The translations under genes were made by a program, and so were the position numbers. A stretch of DNA of 64,000 nucleotides, from positions 49,827,452 through 49,891,451 of the forward strand of contig CM059972.1 of NCBI GenBank assembly GCA_030490835.1, in the 5' to 3' direction. This DNA is from Annona cherimola (lineage: Eukaryota; Streptophyta; Magnoliopsida; Magnoliales; Annonaceae). Shown here one piece after another: positions 35,405 to 46,733 of this stretch (position 1 is its first letter; every line of letters begins with the position of its first letter). The notes below the pieces were generated by a model. The model searched no databases. It worked only from the letters and a program-made list of their open reading frames with translations, and was not told where the DNA came from.

Positions 35405-36082
35405 TCTTAGAGCTAAGGCCAATAACATATGGTTTATGGATAGTGCTTACTCAAGACATATGACAGGAGAAAAAGGATGTTCCATAAGATCAACCCATGC
35501 AATGAAGGAACAGTAGCTTTCGAAAATAATGAAAAAGGTAAAATAAAGGGTAAAGGAAATGTTTATGGTATTTCAAATGCAACTATTGAAGATGTACTAT
35601 TTGTTGAAGGACTCAAACACAACCTAATGAGTATTAGTCAATTTTGTGATAAAGGATATAAAGTTGTATTTGAATCCTCTATATGTAATGTTTTTGATGA
35701 TGAACACATAGTATTTAGTGGCAAAAGACATGGAAATGTATATTTGGTTTGCCTTGATGAACTAGAGGGGAAATGTCTAATAGCAATAGAAAATGATCCA
35801 TGGATATGGCATATAAGGCTTGGACATATAAATATGTCAAATATTAAAATATTGTGGAAAAAGAATCTAGTACAAGGGTTACCAAAGCTCAAATATGACA
35901 AGGATAAGATTTGTAAAGCTTGTCAATTATCTAAACAACCCAAAATGCCATTTTCCACCAAAAAGGAAATTTCAACAACCAGACCACTTGAGTTGTTACA
36001 TATGGATCTTTATGTGCCATCAGACATTTTAACTCTTGGTGGAAAAAAGTACGTGTATGTAATTGTTGATGATTTTTCATGA
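35405..36082 (+). pseudogene. copia protease and integrase head
   Basis: The protease active site reads WFMDSAYSRHMTG (Asp codon 35439-35441), with Ala where Gly is usual. A frameshift follows near 35475, and the next frame (35477-36082) has the protease C-terminus (EDVLFVEGLKHNLMSISQFC) and the integrase zinc head (WHIRLGHINM and CKACQLSKQ, HHCC). The integrase core starts with HMDLYVP (first Asp) and VIVDDFS, then TGA at 36080-36082 where the family has Arg. Confidence 0.85.
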
Positions 36083-36536
36083 TTTACTTGGATTATACTC
36101 TTAGCTAGCAAAGATGAAGCATTTTCTATGTTTGTCATGTTTTCAAATTTGGTGCAAAATGAAAAACAAAGTTCAATCATTTCCATTAGAAGTGATCATG
36201 GTGGTGAATTTGAAAATAATCGATTTATAGAATTTTGCAATGAAAAAGGAATTCACCATACATTTTCTGCACCAAGAACTCCTCAACAAAATGGAGTTGT
36301 TGAAAGGAAAAACCGGATAATACAAGAAATGGCTAGAACCATGCTAAATGAGAGTAAATTGTCCAAAAGATTTTGGGGTGAAGCTGTAAGTACGGCTTGT
36401 CATGTATTAAACCGAGTTACCATTAGAGCAATATTGAGTTACCATTAGAGCAATATTGAAAAAGACCCCATATGAACTTTGAAAAGGCAAAAAACCGAAC
36501 ATATCATATTTCCATACTTTTGGATGTACTTGTTAT
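36083..36536 (+). pseudogene. copia integrase core
   Basis: This is the same frame as the preceding part after the TGA. IRSDHGGEFENNRF carries the second catalytic Asp and PQQNGVVERKNR the Glu, so all three catalytic positions survive on the two sides of the stop. A perfect 22-base tandem duplication (36414-36435 and 36436-36457) then shifts the frame and closes this open stretch at 36446-36448. Past it the frame carries on as the integrase-to-RT linker. Confidence 0.85.
36414..36457 (+). repeat. 22-base tandem duplication in integrase
   Basis: Two exact adjacent copies of a 22-base unit beginning GAGTTACCATTAG. The unit length is not a multiple of three, so the reading frame is broken. Confidence 0.95.
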
Positions 36537-38310
36537 GTGTTAAATAATGGAAAAACAAATTTGGTAAAATTAGAGGCCAAAAGTGATGAAGCTATTTTCT
36601 TAGGTTATTCATCAAATAGCAAAGCATATAAGATTTTCAACAAAAGAAATCAAATAGTAGAAGAATCAATAAATGTTGTTTTTGATGAATTTAACCAAAC
36701 TCCGAGAAAGGAGGATGAACTAAGTGATGCAAATGATACAAAAGCAAAACAACAAGAACAACAAAAGAAAACCGAGCTCAAGCCAGAAAACCCCATGGAT
36801 GAAAAGGTAAGTAAAGGTAATGACTCCTACAAACCTCCAATTGATTTGAAATTCAAAAATGCCCATCCAATGGAGCAAGTCATTGGAAATATTTATGAAG
36901 GAGTAAAAACTAGGAGATCAAAACAAAATATTTGTGGACAATATGCATTTGTGTCAAAAATTGAACCAACCACTATTGAACAAGCTCTTAATGATGAAAA
37001 CTGGGTTATTGCAGTGCAAGAAGAGCAAAATCAATTTGAAAGAAATAATGTATGACATTTAGTTCCTAGACCAAATGATTATACCATTATTGGTACCAAA
37101 TGGGTATTTAGGACCAAATTGGACGAAAGCGGACTTGTAATAAGAAACGAAGTTAGACTAGTAGCCAAAGGGTATTCCCAGGAAGAAGGGATTGATTTTG
37201 AAGAATCATATGCACCCATGGCTAGATTAGAAGCTATACGCATTTTACTAGCATTTGATTCTCACATGAATTTCAAATTGTTTCAAATGGATGTGAAAAG
37301 CGTATTTTTGAATGGGTACTTGAATGAAGAAGTATATGTTGAACAACCCCCTGGATTTGAAGAAAAGGATCAATCAAAATATGTTTATAAGCTGACCAAA
37401 GCATTATACGGACTAAAACAAGCCCCACGAGCTTGGTATGAAAGGTTAAATAAATTTTTGATTGATCATGAATTTCAAAGAGGAAAAGTTGATACTACTT
37501 TATTCATCAAGTATAAAAGTAAAAATATTTTAATTGTGCAAATTTATGTAGATGATATAATATTTGGTGCTACTGATGAAACTCTGTGCCAAGAATTTTC
37601 TAAGATTATGCAGAGCAAATTTGAAATGAGCATGATGGGAGAATTAAATTTCTTCCTTGGACTGCAAATCAAGCAACAAGCTGAAGGAATATTCATAAAT
37701 CAGTCCAAGTACATCAAAGAAATGCTAAAGAAATTTGGAATGCAAACTAGCAAAGGAGCAAATATTCCAATGAGTTCAACAATCAAGATCGACACGGACG
37801 AAAACGGTAAATGTATCGATCAAAAGCTTTATAGACATATGATAGGATCATTGTTGTATTTAACTACTTCTAGACCAGATATTCTTTTCAGTGTATGTAT
37901 GTGTTCTAGATTCCAAGCATTTCCTAAAGAATCATATTTATTGGCTGTAAAAATAGTTTTTAAATATTTGATAAATACCACTAATCTTGGACTATGGTAT
38001 CCAAAGGGGTCAATATTTGATTTAATCGGTTACTCGGGTGCGGATTTTGCCGATTACAAAGTAGATAGAAAAAGTACTAGTGGAACATGTCAATTCCTTG
38101 GAAATATGTTGGTTTCATGGTATTCAAGGAAACAAACTAGTGTTGCTCTATCTACAGCAGAAGCCGAATATATAGCCGCCGGAAGCTGTTGTGCCCAATT
38201 ATTTTGGATGAAACAACAATTAAAAGACTATGGTATTGATTATTATAATATTCCTATCAGATGTGATAATACAAGTGCAATCTGTTTGACTAAAAATCCT
38301 GTATTGCATT
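36537..38310 (+). pseudogene. copia reverse transcriptase and RNase H, first part
   Basis: A linker with DEAIFLGYSSNSKAYKIFNK and FDEFNQTPRK leads to a TGA at 37053-37055 where the family has Trp. RT follows in the same frame: [61 protein letters not shown], and the catalytic YVDD at 37545-37556. RNase H follows with [31 protein letters not shown] and [10 protein letters not shown]. The frame is cut at 38310 by solo LTR B; the last residues of RNase H lie at 41557 onward. Confidence 0.92.
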
Positions 38311-39125
38311 TGTGAAACCCCAATCTTAGACACGTATAAAATCCTAGGGTTGTAAACCCTAGGTAATGTATTCATGAAATATGAAATTATGAGGGAGTAG
38401 ATGTTAAAATAATTAATTATGAAATTCCGATGAATAGTGCACGTGAATAGTGAAACGTGGATAGTAAATGTGGGATTAAAGAATATGTTAAGTTAATCAC
38501 TTTGGATTAACTTAATCACAAAAAGACAAAAAAGGAAGCTTCCCACAAAAGGACAAAATAGCCACTTTTTGATTTATTTAGTATTTTCGGATTTTAGTGG
38601 ATTTTTGAGAGAAAATAAAGAAAAATTCATATCTTGCAATCCGGACATCGGATTGAGATGAAATTTTTTATGGATGGCCAAAATATGATGATGAACATGA
38701 TGAGTGGTCCAAGATTGATCAAAAATCATGAATTAAGGGTCAAGATTAAACGTCATTTGAAGATCAAAAAGTAGCTTTACTTTTTCATTAATTAGCATTT
38801 GACTTTGGATTGATTTTAATTAATTAAATGGATAAATAATTAATGAAAAGCTGCTATGGCTTCTGGAGCTTGGACTTTTGGGACCAAATCCAATGGCCCA
38901 AAATCAATCTTATCAAAAATCAACGGTTGAGATGAAATAGCTTTAAAATAATTAATTTTAATAAATAAAAAATCATAAATAAATAGGGGCTAGCTTGGGG
39001 ACAGGAGTTGCTGATTAGGGTGGCTGCACAAGGCTCAAAATATTACATGGGATTTGGGAAAAAATATTTAGAATTAAATACCTTGAGCAAGGGGGTAAAT
39101 TGTAAATATGTGAAAAATGAAACAC

Positions 39126-39133
39126 TATAAATA
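39126..39133 (+). promoter_or_regulatory. TATA box of LTR B
   Basis: TATAAATA followed by GGGGAGCATGG, collinear with the site in LTR A. Confidence 0.6.
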
Positions 39134-39707
39134 GGGGAGCATGGTGAACGACAAATGCACACCCATTCCAGCTCCATTGATCATTTCCAACCCCCAAAAA
39201 TTCGTTTTTGGCCTTAGAGAGAAAAGGAGAGAAAGTTAGAGAGAGAAAGGGCAAGTTGGAGGAGAGATTTTCTACTTCAGGTAAGGGGATTCTTCCCAAA
39301 TTTCTTTTGGGTGTTAATTAAGGAAAAACCATGCTTAGATAATGCTTAATCATGAGAAAATAAGTAAATTTATAATGCTTAATTGGAATCATGCCGAAAC
39401 ATCGAAAATTTGGAGCAAAGATGGAGCATTCAGGAAGATAGCATATGATATGTGAAAATAATGCTCCAAAATTGATAAATGATAATTTGTGATATATGAA
39501 TATGATAAATATGATGTTGGAATGATGATATATTAATTTCATGATTTTTGGAATTAAGGATTATGCTTAAGTGAATTTATGATGAATTTTAGTAGATGAA
39601 AAAAATGATTTTTTTCATCGAGTAAATGATGATAAAATCAAAATGCATGAAAAGTCCTATGATATACTAGACATAAGGTATGTCATGGTATTTTTTATTT
39701 TTGGAAC

Positions 39708-39790
39708 CCATGAACAGTAACCACGTCTCTGTGAACAGTAACCTCGGATCTACAGTAATTGCTACAGTAACCATGAACAATAAACAGCGT
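39708..39790 (+). repeat. TGAACAGTAA motif array in LTR B
   Basis: Three to five variants of TGAACAGTAA (also CTACAGTAA and TGAACAATAA) in about 80 bases, in the same place as the longer array of LTR A. Confidence 0.6.
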
Positions 39791-40028
39791 GATTTTGGGA
39801 AAAAGTTGAGATTTATTTTTATATTTTATGAGGATATATGGATAAAAATCCATATAAATGAGTAATGACTAAGTATCTTTATACTATTAACCTCTATGGA
39901 AATGAGGTAATGGATAATTATAAAGCATGCATGGGAAGTACACTAAGACATGATATGATATAGATAAAATATCATTTTTCCTTGTATAGGAAAAGGAAAG
40001 GAAATGGTGGAGGACACAGACTGAGGAG

Positions 40029-41181
40029 GTAAGCACGCAAACCCTTTTGAAAATATGATTTTATTCCCAAGTATTTATGAAATGTGTTTAAGGATGGCTG
40101 TTCCTATAATGTTTTGAAATGATGAATGTTTATGAGTTTTTATGAAAAGTCATGCCGGCATATTGATATCATGTGATGTTCATGGACATGTGCACATGTA
40201 CGATGTATAAGGAAGAAGCTTTGGTGGAGGTAGAAAGCGGATCAGAGGGTCCCCCTTCACTATTGCCGAGTCGTATGGGCTGTGTGCCGACGGCGTCCTC
40301 CCCAGAGGTGGAGGCAAATGAATGTTATGTGTAAATGAATGCATTGCATTTTCATGCATGGATTGAAAAGAAAAGCATGGATTTGAAATGATGTTTTTAA
40401 ATGAACGGTGCAAATAATTCTCTACATAAGAATGACAAGTCACCTGGTATAAGAGGTATATAATGCCGGGAAAATCAAAAGTCATGCATGTAGGAACCAT
40501 GTAGGCGTCAAGAGGAAGAGAGGTTCCCCTTGATGAGGCCAAGTCGGAGACAGCCGGCGTATTGGACCATGCTATGTGAGATGTTCCCTGGCTAGCGTAC
40601 CCACACATGAAGGTTTATGTCAGGAATGGAAAGAAAGTTTTGCACACATGGATTTGAAAAGATATTTTTAATGGATGATGCAAATAATTCTCTACATGAG
40701 AATGACAAGCCACCTGGTGTAAGAGGTATATAATGCCGGGAAAATCAAAAGTCATGCATGTAGGAACCATGTAGGCGTCAAGAGGAAGAGAGGTTCCCTT
40801 GATGAGGCCAAGTCGGAGACAGCCGGCGTATTGGACCATGCTATGTGAGATGTTCCCTGGGCTAGCGTACCCGCGCACAAAGGTTTATGTCAGGAGTGGA
40901 AAGGAAGCATTTGCACATCCTATGTTTATGAAAAGGTTTCTATTCCATTGATAGTTGATCACTTGCAAAGTGTCTCCTATCGAATGGAGAGAAATGCATT
41001 TACGAATGATTTACATGAATGGTTTATGAAAGGTTTCGAAATATGGTTTACGAAAAGGTTTCTATTCCGTTGGTAGTTGATCACTTGGTAAGTGTCTTCT
41101 ATCGAATGGAGAGGAATGCATTTAAAATGAAAAATGCTTGCTTATTGAGTTTCGACTCATGTTTTGTTTTCCCAACCTTAG
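40029..41181 (+). other. intron-like module of LTR B
   Basis: Donor GAG|GTAAGCACG at 40029. The 3' side has CGACTCATGTTTTGTTTTCC then CAACCTTAG (AG at 41180-41181), followed by ACAGGTGTAGGG. The module holds two copies of the GC-rich core because of the tandem duplication 40374-40905. Confidence 0.5.
40374..40905 (+). repeat. ~270-bp tandem duplication inside LTR B
   Basis: Two near-identical copies carry, in order, GTGCAAATAATTCTCTACAT, GTATATAATGCCGGGAAAAT, GTAGGAACCATGTAGGCGTC, GAGGCCAAGTCGGAGACAGC and GCTAGCGTACCC. LTR A has a single copy, so the duplication arose in B's lineage. Confidence 0.9.
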
Positions 41182-41556
41182 ACAGGTGTAGGGAAAGACA
41201 AGAAATGAAGGGCACGAGTTGCTAAAGGAAAAGAAGAATATACAAAGGTTAGTAGATTTTTGTATGAACAGATTCCCTAATGGGATATGATGAGAAAGGA
41301 CATAGATTGTATGAAATTATGAAGTTATGAATAATATGAGAAGTTGATGATTTATGATGTTATGGATAAGTCCATCATGAATGATGATGAGTATATGTTT
41401 ATGTGATGAAAGAAAAGAAAAAGAAAAAAAGAAAAATTGGACGAGATCCAATTAAGAACCCGCCGCGTGATCAGGGCAACAATCCTGATTCACGTTTACC
41501 AATCGACAAGATCCCGGAGTAAGGACAAATGTGACGCCTCGGTTCGGGGCGCCACA

Positions 41557-41740
41557 GCATTCTAGAACCAAACATATAGATGTAAGACATCACTTTATTC
41601 GTGAACATGTTGAAAATCATGATGTTTGTTTGGAATATGTGAAAACTGAGGATCAAATTGCAGATATTTTTACCAAACCTTTATCAAAGGAATCATTTTG
41701 TAAAATTAGAAATGATATGGGGATGATTGAGTTAAATTAG
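41557..41740 (+). pseudogene. copia RNase H, last part
   Basis: It resumes directly after solo LTR B with SRTKHIDVRHHFIREHVEN, then VCLEYVKTEDQIADIFTKPL and the end FCKIRNDMGMIELN, TAG at 41738-41740. These are the conserved last motifs of copia RNase H, so the 3' end of pol is intact. Confidence 0.92.
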
Positions 41741-42337
41741 GAATAGTTAGATGGGAAAAGTGGACTTATAAAAGCCCAAGTCGATAAGTCAAGTCGACTC
41801 CGAGGAAGCCAAGTCGACTCCACTGAAGTCGACTTGGGGATAGTGAAGTCGACTCCGTTAGGGTGAAGTCGACTTCGCCTAGGGCAACGTCGACTCCAGC
41901 GTGCGACCGTCGGGTTTCCCCTTCCCGTTTCTTCTTCTTCTTCTTCTTTTCTTCTTTCTTCCTCCTCTCTCCTTCCCGCTCGATCTGTCTTCCCACTTCC
42001 AGACCCTCCAACATCCCTATTTTTCTCTTTTCTTTCCCATTTCTCTTCTCTCACCGACAGCTTCTCTCTCTCTTTTCTCCTCTATCTCCTATTTTTCTCT
42101 CCCGTTGCTTACTCTCTCTGTGATTCTTCGAAATCTGTTCTCAGCATTCCAGCAATCCCTTTTTCATTTCTTGACTCCGGCAATCTCTCTCTATCTCTTA
42201 TCTCTCGCTCTGCCTTTGTCTCTGTCTCTAATTCTCTCAAAATTCTTTCTCATTTTGCCTCTCTTAACATCTCAACTGTCTATCCTTTTTACTGATCCTT
42301 CATTTCTCTCAAAGCTCCATTCGAATATTCCATTTCA
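41741..42337 (+). promoter_or_regulatory. leader of the extra ORF: GTCGAC cluster and CT-rich tract
   Basis: A stretch at 41778-41900 repeats the LTR motif AAGTCGACTCC about six times, followed by roughly 400 CT-rich bases (41915-42320) up to the ATG at 42338. The layout resembles the U3-like array plus leader of the LTR, so it may be an internal promoter for the extra ORF. Open frames here are composition artefacts. Confidence 0.4.
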
Positions 42338-43948
42338 ATGGCAACTAAAGCTCGATTGCTAAAAATGGCAGTGTCCAAACCATCATTGAAACCAATTCCC
42401 AGACAAACCAACTCCCAAACTGAGGAGGACATACCTAGAAGACAATGGACCCCCTCAAAGCGAGCGGGGGAAGAACCATCCACTTCCACAGGCCGCAGAG
42501 TCCGTTTCCAAGCTGGGACTCCATCAACAACGGCTGCTCGAGAGGAACAACCTCAGACCTCGCAGAGCACACAATCTGGGGCCAGAAAGAAAGGCAATAC
42601 AGCTGCTAAAGCTCAAGTATTGAAGATGTCGACTACATACTTCAAAACAGAATTGCAGCACAGTCGGTTTTACAAATCTTTTTATGAGCGGAAGGTATTC
42701 ATTCCAAAAATCATCGACTTTAAATTTTTAAGGGATTATGAGTCCGACATTGAGCAGTTACTAGATTTCCAAGGATGGACTAACCTTCTAAGAGCAGATG
42801 AAAGAGTATATCATGATCTAACTCGTATTTTCTATTACCTATGGGATGATGAGTACTTTGGAACTTTTATCAAAGGAACTGATATGTTCTTTGGAATCGG
42901 AGTAACCCCAAGATTAGAGGAAGCAATCATGAGTGTGGGGCAAATCTTAGAGGTACCCTATGAGGATGAGCCGTTGCCTGGAAATCTCACTCTCTCAGAT
43001 ATCTACAATCAGCTCACTAGGAGCAATAAGTATCATCCGGGGATCAAATTTCTACATTACATGGACTTATCCCTGATGCTCAGGGTCCTCAGATTATTGG
43101 TTGCACATTGCATCTACCCCAAAGGTGGGGGTAGAAATCAGTTAAACCCGCTGGAGGCAGGAATTCTGTGGAAAATAGTGAACCGGGTCAAAGTCAGCCT
43201 TCCTCGGTTGTTTATAGAAGCCCTAAGTTCTAGGAAAGACAACCCACGAGGGGTTTTGCCTTATGGTACTTGGATCATGAAGATCCTAGAACATTTTGGA
43301 GTTGATATCAATGGAGAACCATTCGAGGTGTTAAAACCGACGAACGCAATCAACAAAGCATTGATCCAAAGAATGAAGATCAATGTAAATCAACTCCGGG
43401 TTGAAGCAGAAGTGGGCGCACCGACACCAGAAGAAGCCGGGGATGCACAGGTTGAGGGGGAGCAACCCCCACCATCACCAGAATCTCAACTCGCTCCACC
43501 ACAAGATGCACCCGAGGAGCCTGCATTGCCGCTATCACATGGGTCTTGCTCTCCTAGAGGATCTAAAATTCCAGACCTAGCACCACGGCCATCTCGGGAT
43601 ACTTCAGTTTAGGGCCTTCGAGAGCATCTCGAGCAGTTAGAGGACCGGATGACCAGTCAGATTGCCGAGGTCCTACATGCCATCACGGATATGCATTCTC
43701 GACAGGATTGCATGGATAGGGAGCTCCGGACCATCCGTTATCACTTAGCATCTGGAAGCCATCGTCATCGATCTATCCCCGAGCTTGATCCTTTTGACAC
43801 TAGATCATTTCATCGAGATCCCACACCTGCTCCAGTCTCATCTTTTTACTCCTCGGCCCAAATTCGACCCGTTTGCCCGATTCCATATCATATCTCTACA
43901 TTCCAGTTCACTAAATCTCTTCGAGTCGACCCCTATTTGCTCGATTAA
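42338..43948 (+). pseudogene. extra 3' ORF of the copia element, plant transposon protein type
   Basis: ATG 42338 opens 424 codons to a TAG at 43610-43612. The same frame then continues to a TAA at 43946-43948 with HLEQLEDRMTSQIAEVLHAI, a coiled-coil-like end, so a single stop probably splits a protein of about 535 residues. The N-terminus is basic and Ser/Thr-rich. The core contains YKSFYERKVFIPKIIDFKFL, RIFYYLWDDEYFGTFIKG, LMLRVLRLLVAHCIYPKGGG, NQLNPLEAGILWKIVNRV and LPYGTWIMKILEHFGVDING, which fit the 'putative plant transposon protein' domain. A Pro/Glu-rich tail follows. The position is that of the env-like or additional ORF of SIRE elements. No signal peptide or membrane segment is seen, so I do not call it an envelope protein. 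Confidence 0.7.
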
Positions 43949-43961
43949 CAAAAAGGGGGAG
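43949..43961 (+). other. second polypurine tract, after the extra ORF
   Basis: AACAAAAAGGGGGAGAAG follows the ORF stop almost at once. It repeats the tract that precedes the 3' LTR, 350 bases further on. Confidence 0.5.
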
Positions 43962-44296
43962 AAGAGTTGAGTTTTGTGTTTAGATTTTTAGGATTTTGGG
44001 TTGGGTGCCTTGTATATAGGTTTCATTTGCATTTGAAACTTGTATGAAATTTTTTGATCATATATATGAAAAGGTTGCTTATGAAAAAGTTTGTTTGTGT
44101 TCTGATTACTTTTGCAAAGTTTATTATCACTTGAATTATGTTCTGATTACAAATGCTCTATGCTCTGATTTATTATGTTTGCTCTAATCATTAATGTTCT
44201 ATTTTTTTTTCAAAAGGTAAATGACTTATGATTATCCTAAAAATGTCAAAACAAGATATTGGAAGGCATAAACTCAAATTGGTTTTGTCAATCATC

Positions 44297-44309
44297 AAAA
44301 AGGGGGAGA
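44297..44309 (+). other. polypurine tract of the copia element
   Basis: AAAAAGGGGGAGA ends one base before the 3' LTR (44311). It is the expected plus-strand priming site. Confidence 0.85.
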
Positions 44310-44310
44310 T

Positions 44311-45929
44311 TGTTGGAAACAATTGTTGAAATCAAATGCAAAATATCCAAAGCATGTGTTTTGATGATTAACAAGATAATTAGAGTAAAGTCTTAGCCAC
44401 TAATATGTTTTGTGCAATGTTTAAGGTTATAAAAGTGAAAAATACAAAACAGAACAGGTCAAGTCGCAACTCACGTTGACTCAGACATCGACTTGGGCCA
44501 AGTCGATTTCTCAAGTCGACTCCATCTTCGACTTCAATAGACGTCCTCTGTCCAGCGTTGAAATTAAGAGCAAGAATTCTCGAAGTCGCAGACGAAGTCG
44601 ACTCCACTTGCGACTTGTGCGAAGTCGCAGACCAAGTCGACTCCAGTATCGACTTCACATAACATTTTCCTTCCAGCGTTGAAATTAGAAAGCACAGCTG
44701 CCAAAGTCGCACATGAAGTCGACTCCACTTGTGACTTGGGTGAAGTCGCAAGCAAAGTCGACTCCAGCATCAACTTCAAATGGGCAGTGCAGATTTTCAA
44801 AATTTCAAGTCGAAGGCCAAGCCGACTTCAAGATAGACTTGAGTCAAATTGAAGATGAAGTCGACTCAAAATTTTCAACTTGAATATATGAAGACTAATC
44901 TAAGTTTTAAGCAAGCAAGAGACACTTCAACAAAGATCAAACTGACTTGGCAAAAGAAAGAAGCTAAGTCGCACCCGAAGTCGACTCCAAGATCGACTTG
45001 AAGACAAGTCTCAGATCAAGTCGACCCAGAGGACAGACTTGGAAATTGAAGAACAGCTGAAGTCGCACACGAAGTCGACTCCAGCATGCGACTTGGGTGA
45101 AGTCGCACACAAAGTCGACTCCACATGCGACTTGGAGGCGTAACGTTCGAATTTTTTAACGTTGGAACATTTATTACGCGCCAACCAACTCTATAACGTT
45201 CAAAATTCTCCCTCCTCTATATATAGACACTCAAGAAAACATGAATAGACACAAGATAGAGCTGAAAAAGAGGAAAGAAGTGCTACTAAGAGTTTCAATT
45301 CACTTTTCTCTACAATTAAGTGATCTATACACTTTCAAAGGAAGAACAAGCTTCAAAGTTGCTATTTGCTTCAACGCAATACGATTCGTTGCTTCTACAG
45401 ATTCTTCCTCGAGTTGAAACTTGCTACACAAATCAGTAAAGTGTAGATTTCTTCTATTTCATCTTGTTATTTGATTTTGGTGCTTGGTTTGAGTTCAGTG
45501 TTTCAAACCAAGATATAGCAAGTAGGGTTGTGATTGGAGTGTAACTCATCACCTACTTGTGTTGCTTGTTATACATGCCCCCTAGAGCTAGAATCTAGAA
45601 CAGAGCGGAGGCTCTGGTTGTAAATGCCCCCTAGAGCTAGAATCTAGAAGAGAGCGGAGACTCTAGTTGTATTCGCGGAATACATAGTGGAACCCAAGTC
45701 ACAAGGGAGTGTGAGCTTGGAAGAGTGGAGTAGGGAAAGGTTGCCCGAACCACTATAAATCTTGTCTACTATTTTTTATTTTCGCTTTCATTATCTTATT
45801 GCTTTCTATTTGTTTCATTAAAGGGGTTTAAACTAAACTAGGGTAAAATCTCAAATTAGAGTTTTAAATTTTTAAATACCCAATTCACCCCTCCCCTCTT
45901 GGGTAATTGCTATCAACTCGGGACCAACA
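44311..45929 (+). repeat. 3' LTR of the copia element
   Basis: It begins TGTTGGAAAC and ends CCAACA, followed by the duplication ATTAC. It matches the 5' LTR apart from scattered substitutions and one extra unit of about 40 bases (near 45080-45122) in the GTCGAC array. A TATA box lies near 45217, and the 49-base tandem duplication at 45573-45671. Confidence 0.95.
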
Positions 45930-46400
45930 ATTACTTGATGAGAGATAGATAGACATGAGGTCCTTACCGCAAGAATTTTGTGAATGGTTGGGACAACCAA
46001 CATCTCAGGTCGAAGAAGAGGGAGATGACGAGGAGTATTCTTCATCACATCATGAAGGCTAGGGAAGTCACCTGTCTTTGCCTCTTTTCTTTGCAGTATT
46101 TGCCATCTCATATTTGCATGATCATATCATTGTCATTTATATCTCTGTTTAGCTTTCATGCATTGAGGACAATGCATTCCTCAAGTTTGGGGGGTTTCAT
46201 GGTTCTATTTTGTGTTCATTCATGCATTTCATGTAGGTAGTCGTGTACATATATGTTTTAGGTTGCATAACATGTTAAATCTTGTATGTGATAATTAGTT
46301 AGTTGTAAGCTATTTTGAGGAAAAACTTACAATGTTCAAGGAAACTTCAACTTGAAACCGAATTCATGAAAAGCTTGAAATTTTTTGCTAAGATTACACA
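45930..46400 (+). other. Athila-like 3' internal tail
   Basis: After the copia element a short Asp/Glu-rich frame (EEEGDDEEYSSSHHEG, out of any long ORF) closes the interrupted extra ORF. Then comes CATTGAGGACAATGCATTCC and TCAAGTTTGGGGGG, a phrase often seen in the 3' untranslated part of Athila-type elements, then AT-rich DNA up to the target duplication of LTR F. Confidence 0.5.
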
Positions 46401-46733
46401 TTGAATGTGGCACCCCGAACCAGGGTGCCTAGAAGCCTTACTCCGGGACCGTTTTTGATTGGTAAACGTGACTCAGGATTGTTGCCCTGATCACACAGCA
46501 GGATTTTTTTATTTATAATATAATCATCCATACATGGAAAATTGTCACCATTCATCCAATCTTGAAACATATTTCACATATCACATTTATAATCAAAGTA
46601 TAAACATTATCATTGAAAGGATATCTTTCCGTCTCAAAATTATCAACATTGTCTTTACATAAAACTTACATATACACATTTATATACAAAATTGCATGTC
46701 ATTTTGCATGCGGCCTTCATCATCATTTCCTAT

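Larger units (their letters stand above)
38311..41556 (+). mobile_element. solo LTR 'B', giant-LTR gypsy family, inside copia RNase H
   Basis: It begins TGTGAAACCCCAATC and ends GGGGCGCCACA. The perfect duplication GCATT lies at 38306-38310 and 41557-41561. Length 3.25 kb. The copia RNase H frame stops at the left edge and continues at the right edge, which proves an insertion. Only an LTR is present, so the element recombined out. The closest relative in the window is LTR A. It has an extra internal tandem duplication of about 270 bases (40374-40905). Confidence 0.95.
31960..45929 (+). mobile_element. large Ty1/copia element, SIRE type, with nested solo LTR
   Basis: Two LTRs (31960-33539 and 44311-45929) flank gag, protease, integrase, RT, RNase H and an extra 3' ORF in the copia order (integrase before RT). 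The target duplication ATTAC is perfect (31955-31959, 45930-45934). A primer site for initiator tRNA-Met and a polypurine tract are present. The span is about 14 kb, or about 10.7 kb without the 3.2-kb LTR inserted at 38311. Size, a long gag with two zinc knuckles and a 3' ORF point to the SIRE/Maximus lineage (inference). The two LTRs look very similar, so the insertion is fairly recent, yet pol has several stops. Confidence 0.93.

Noticed and set aside
40180..40878. Two similar minus-strand frames with a shared protein-like sequence
   Set aside because: They lie in the tandem duplication of LTR B. The similarity follows from the DNA duplication, and the same frame is present in LTR A only by descent.
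41737..42362. Open frames on both strands over the CT-rich tract
   Set aside because: Low-complexity composition (Ser/Leu/Pro/Phe on +, Glu/Arg on -) explains them. It is a leader before the extra ORF.
42338..43948. Envelope gene in the copia element
   Set aside because: The position fits the 'env-like' ORF of SIRE elements, but no signal peptide, membrane segment or cleavage site is visible, and the core looks like the plant transposon protein type.
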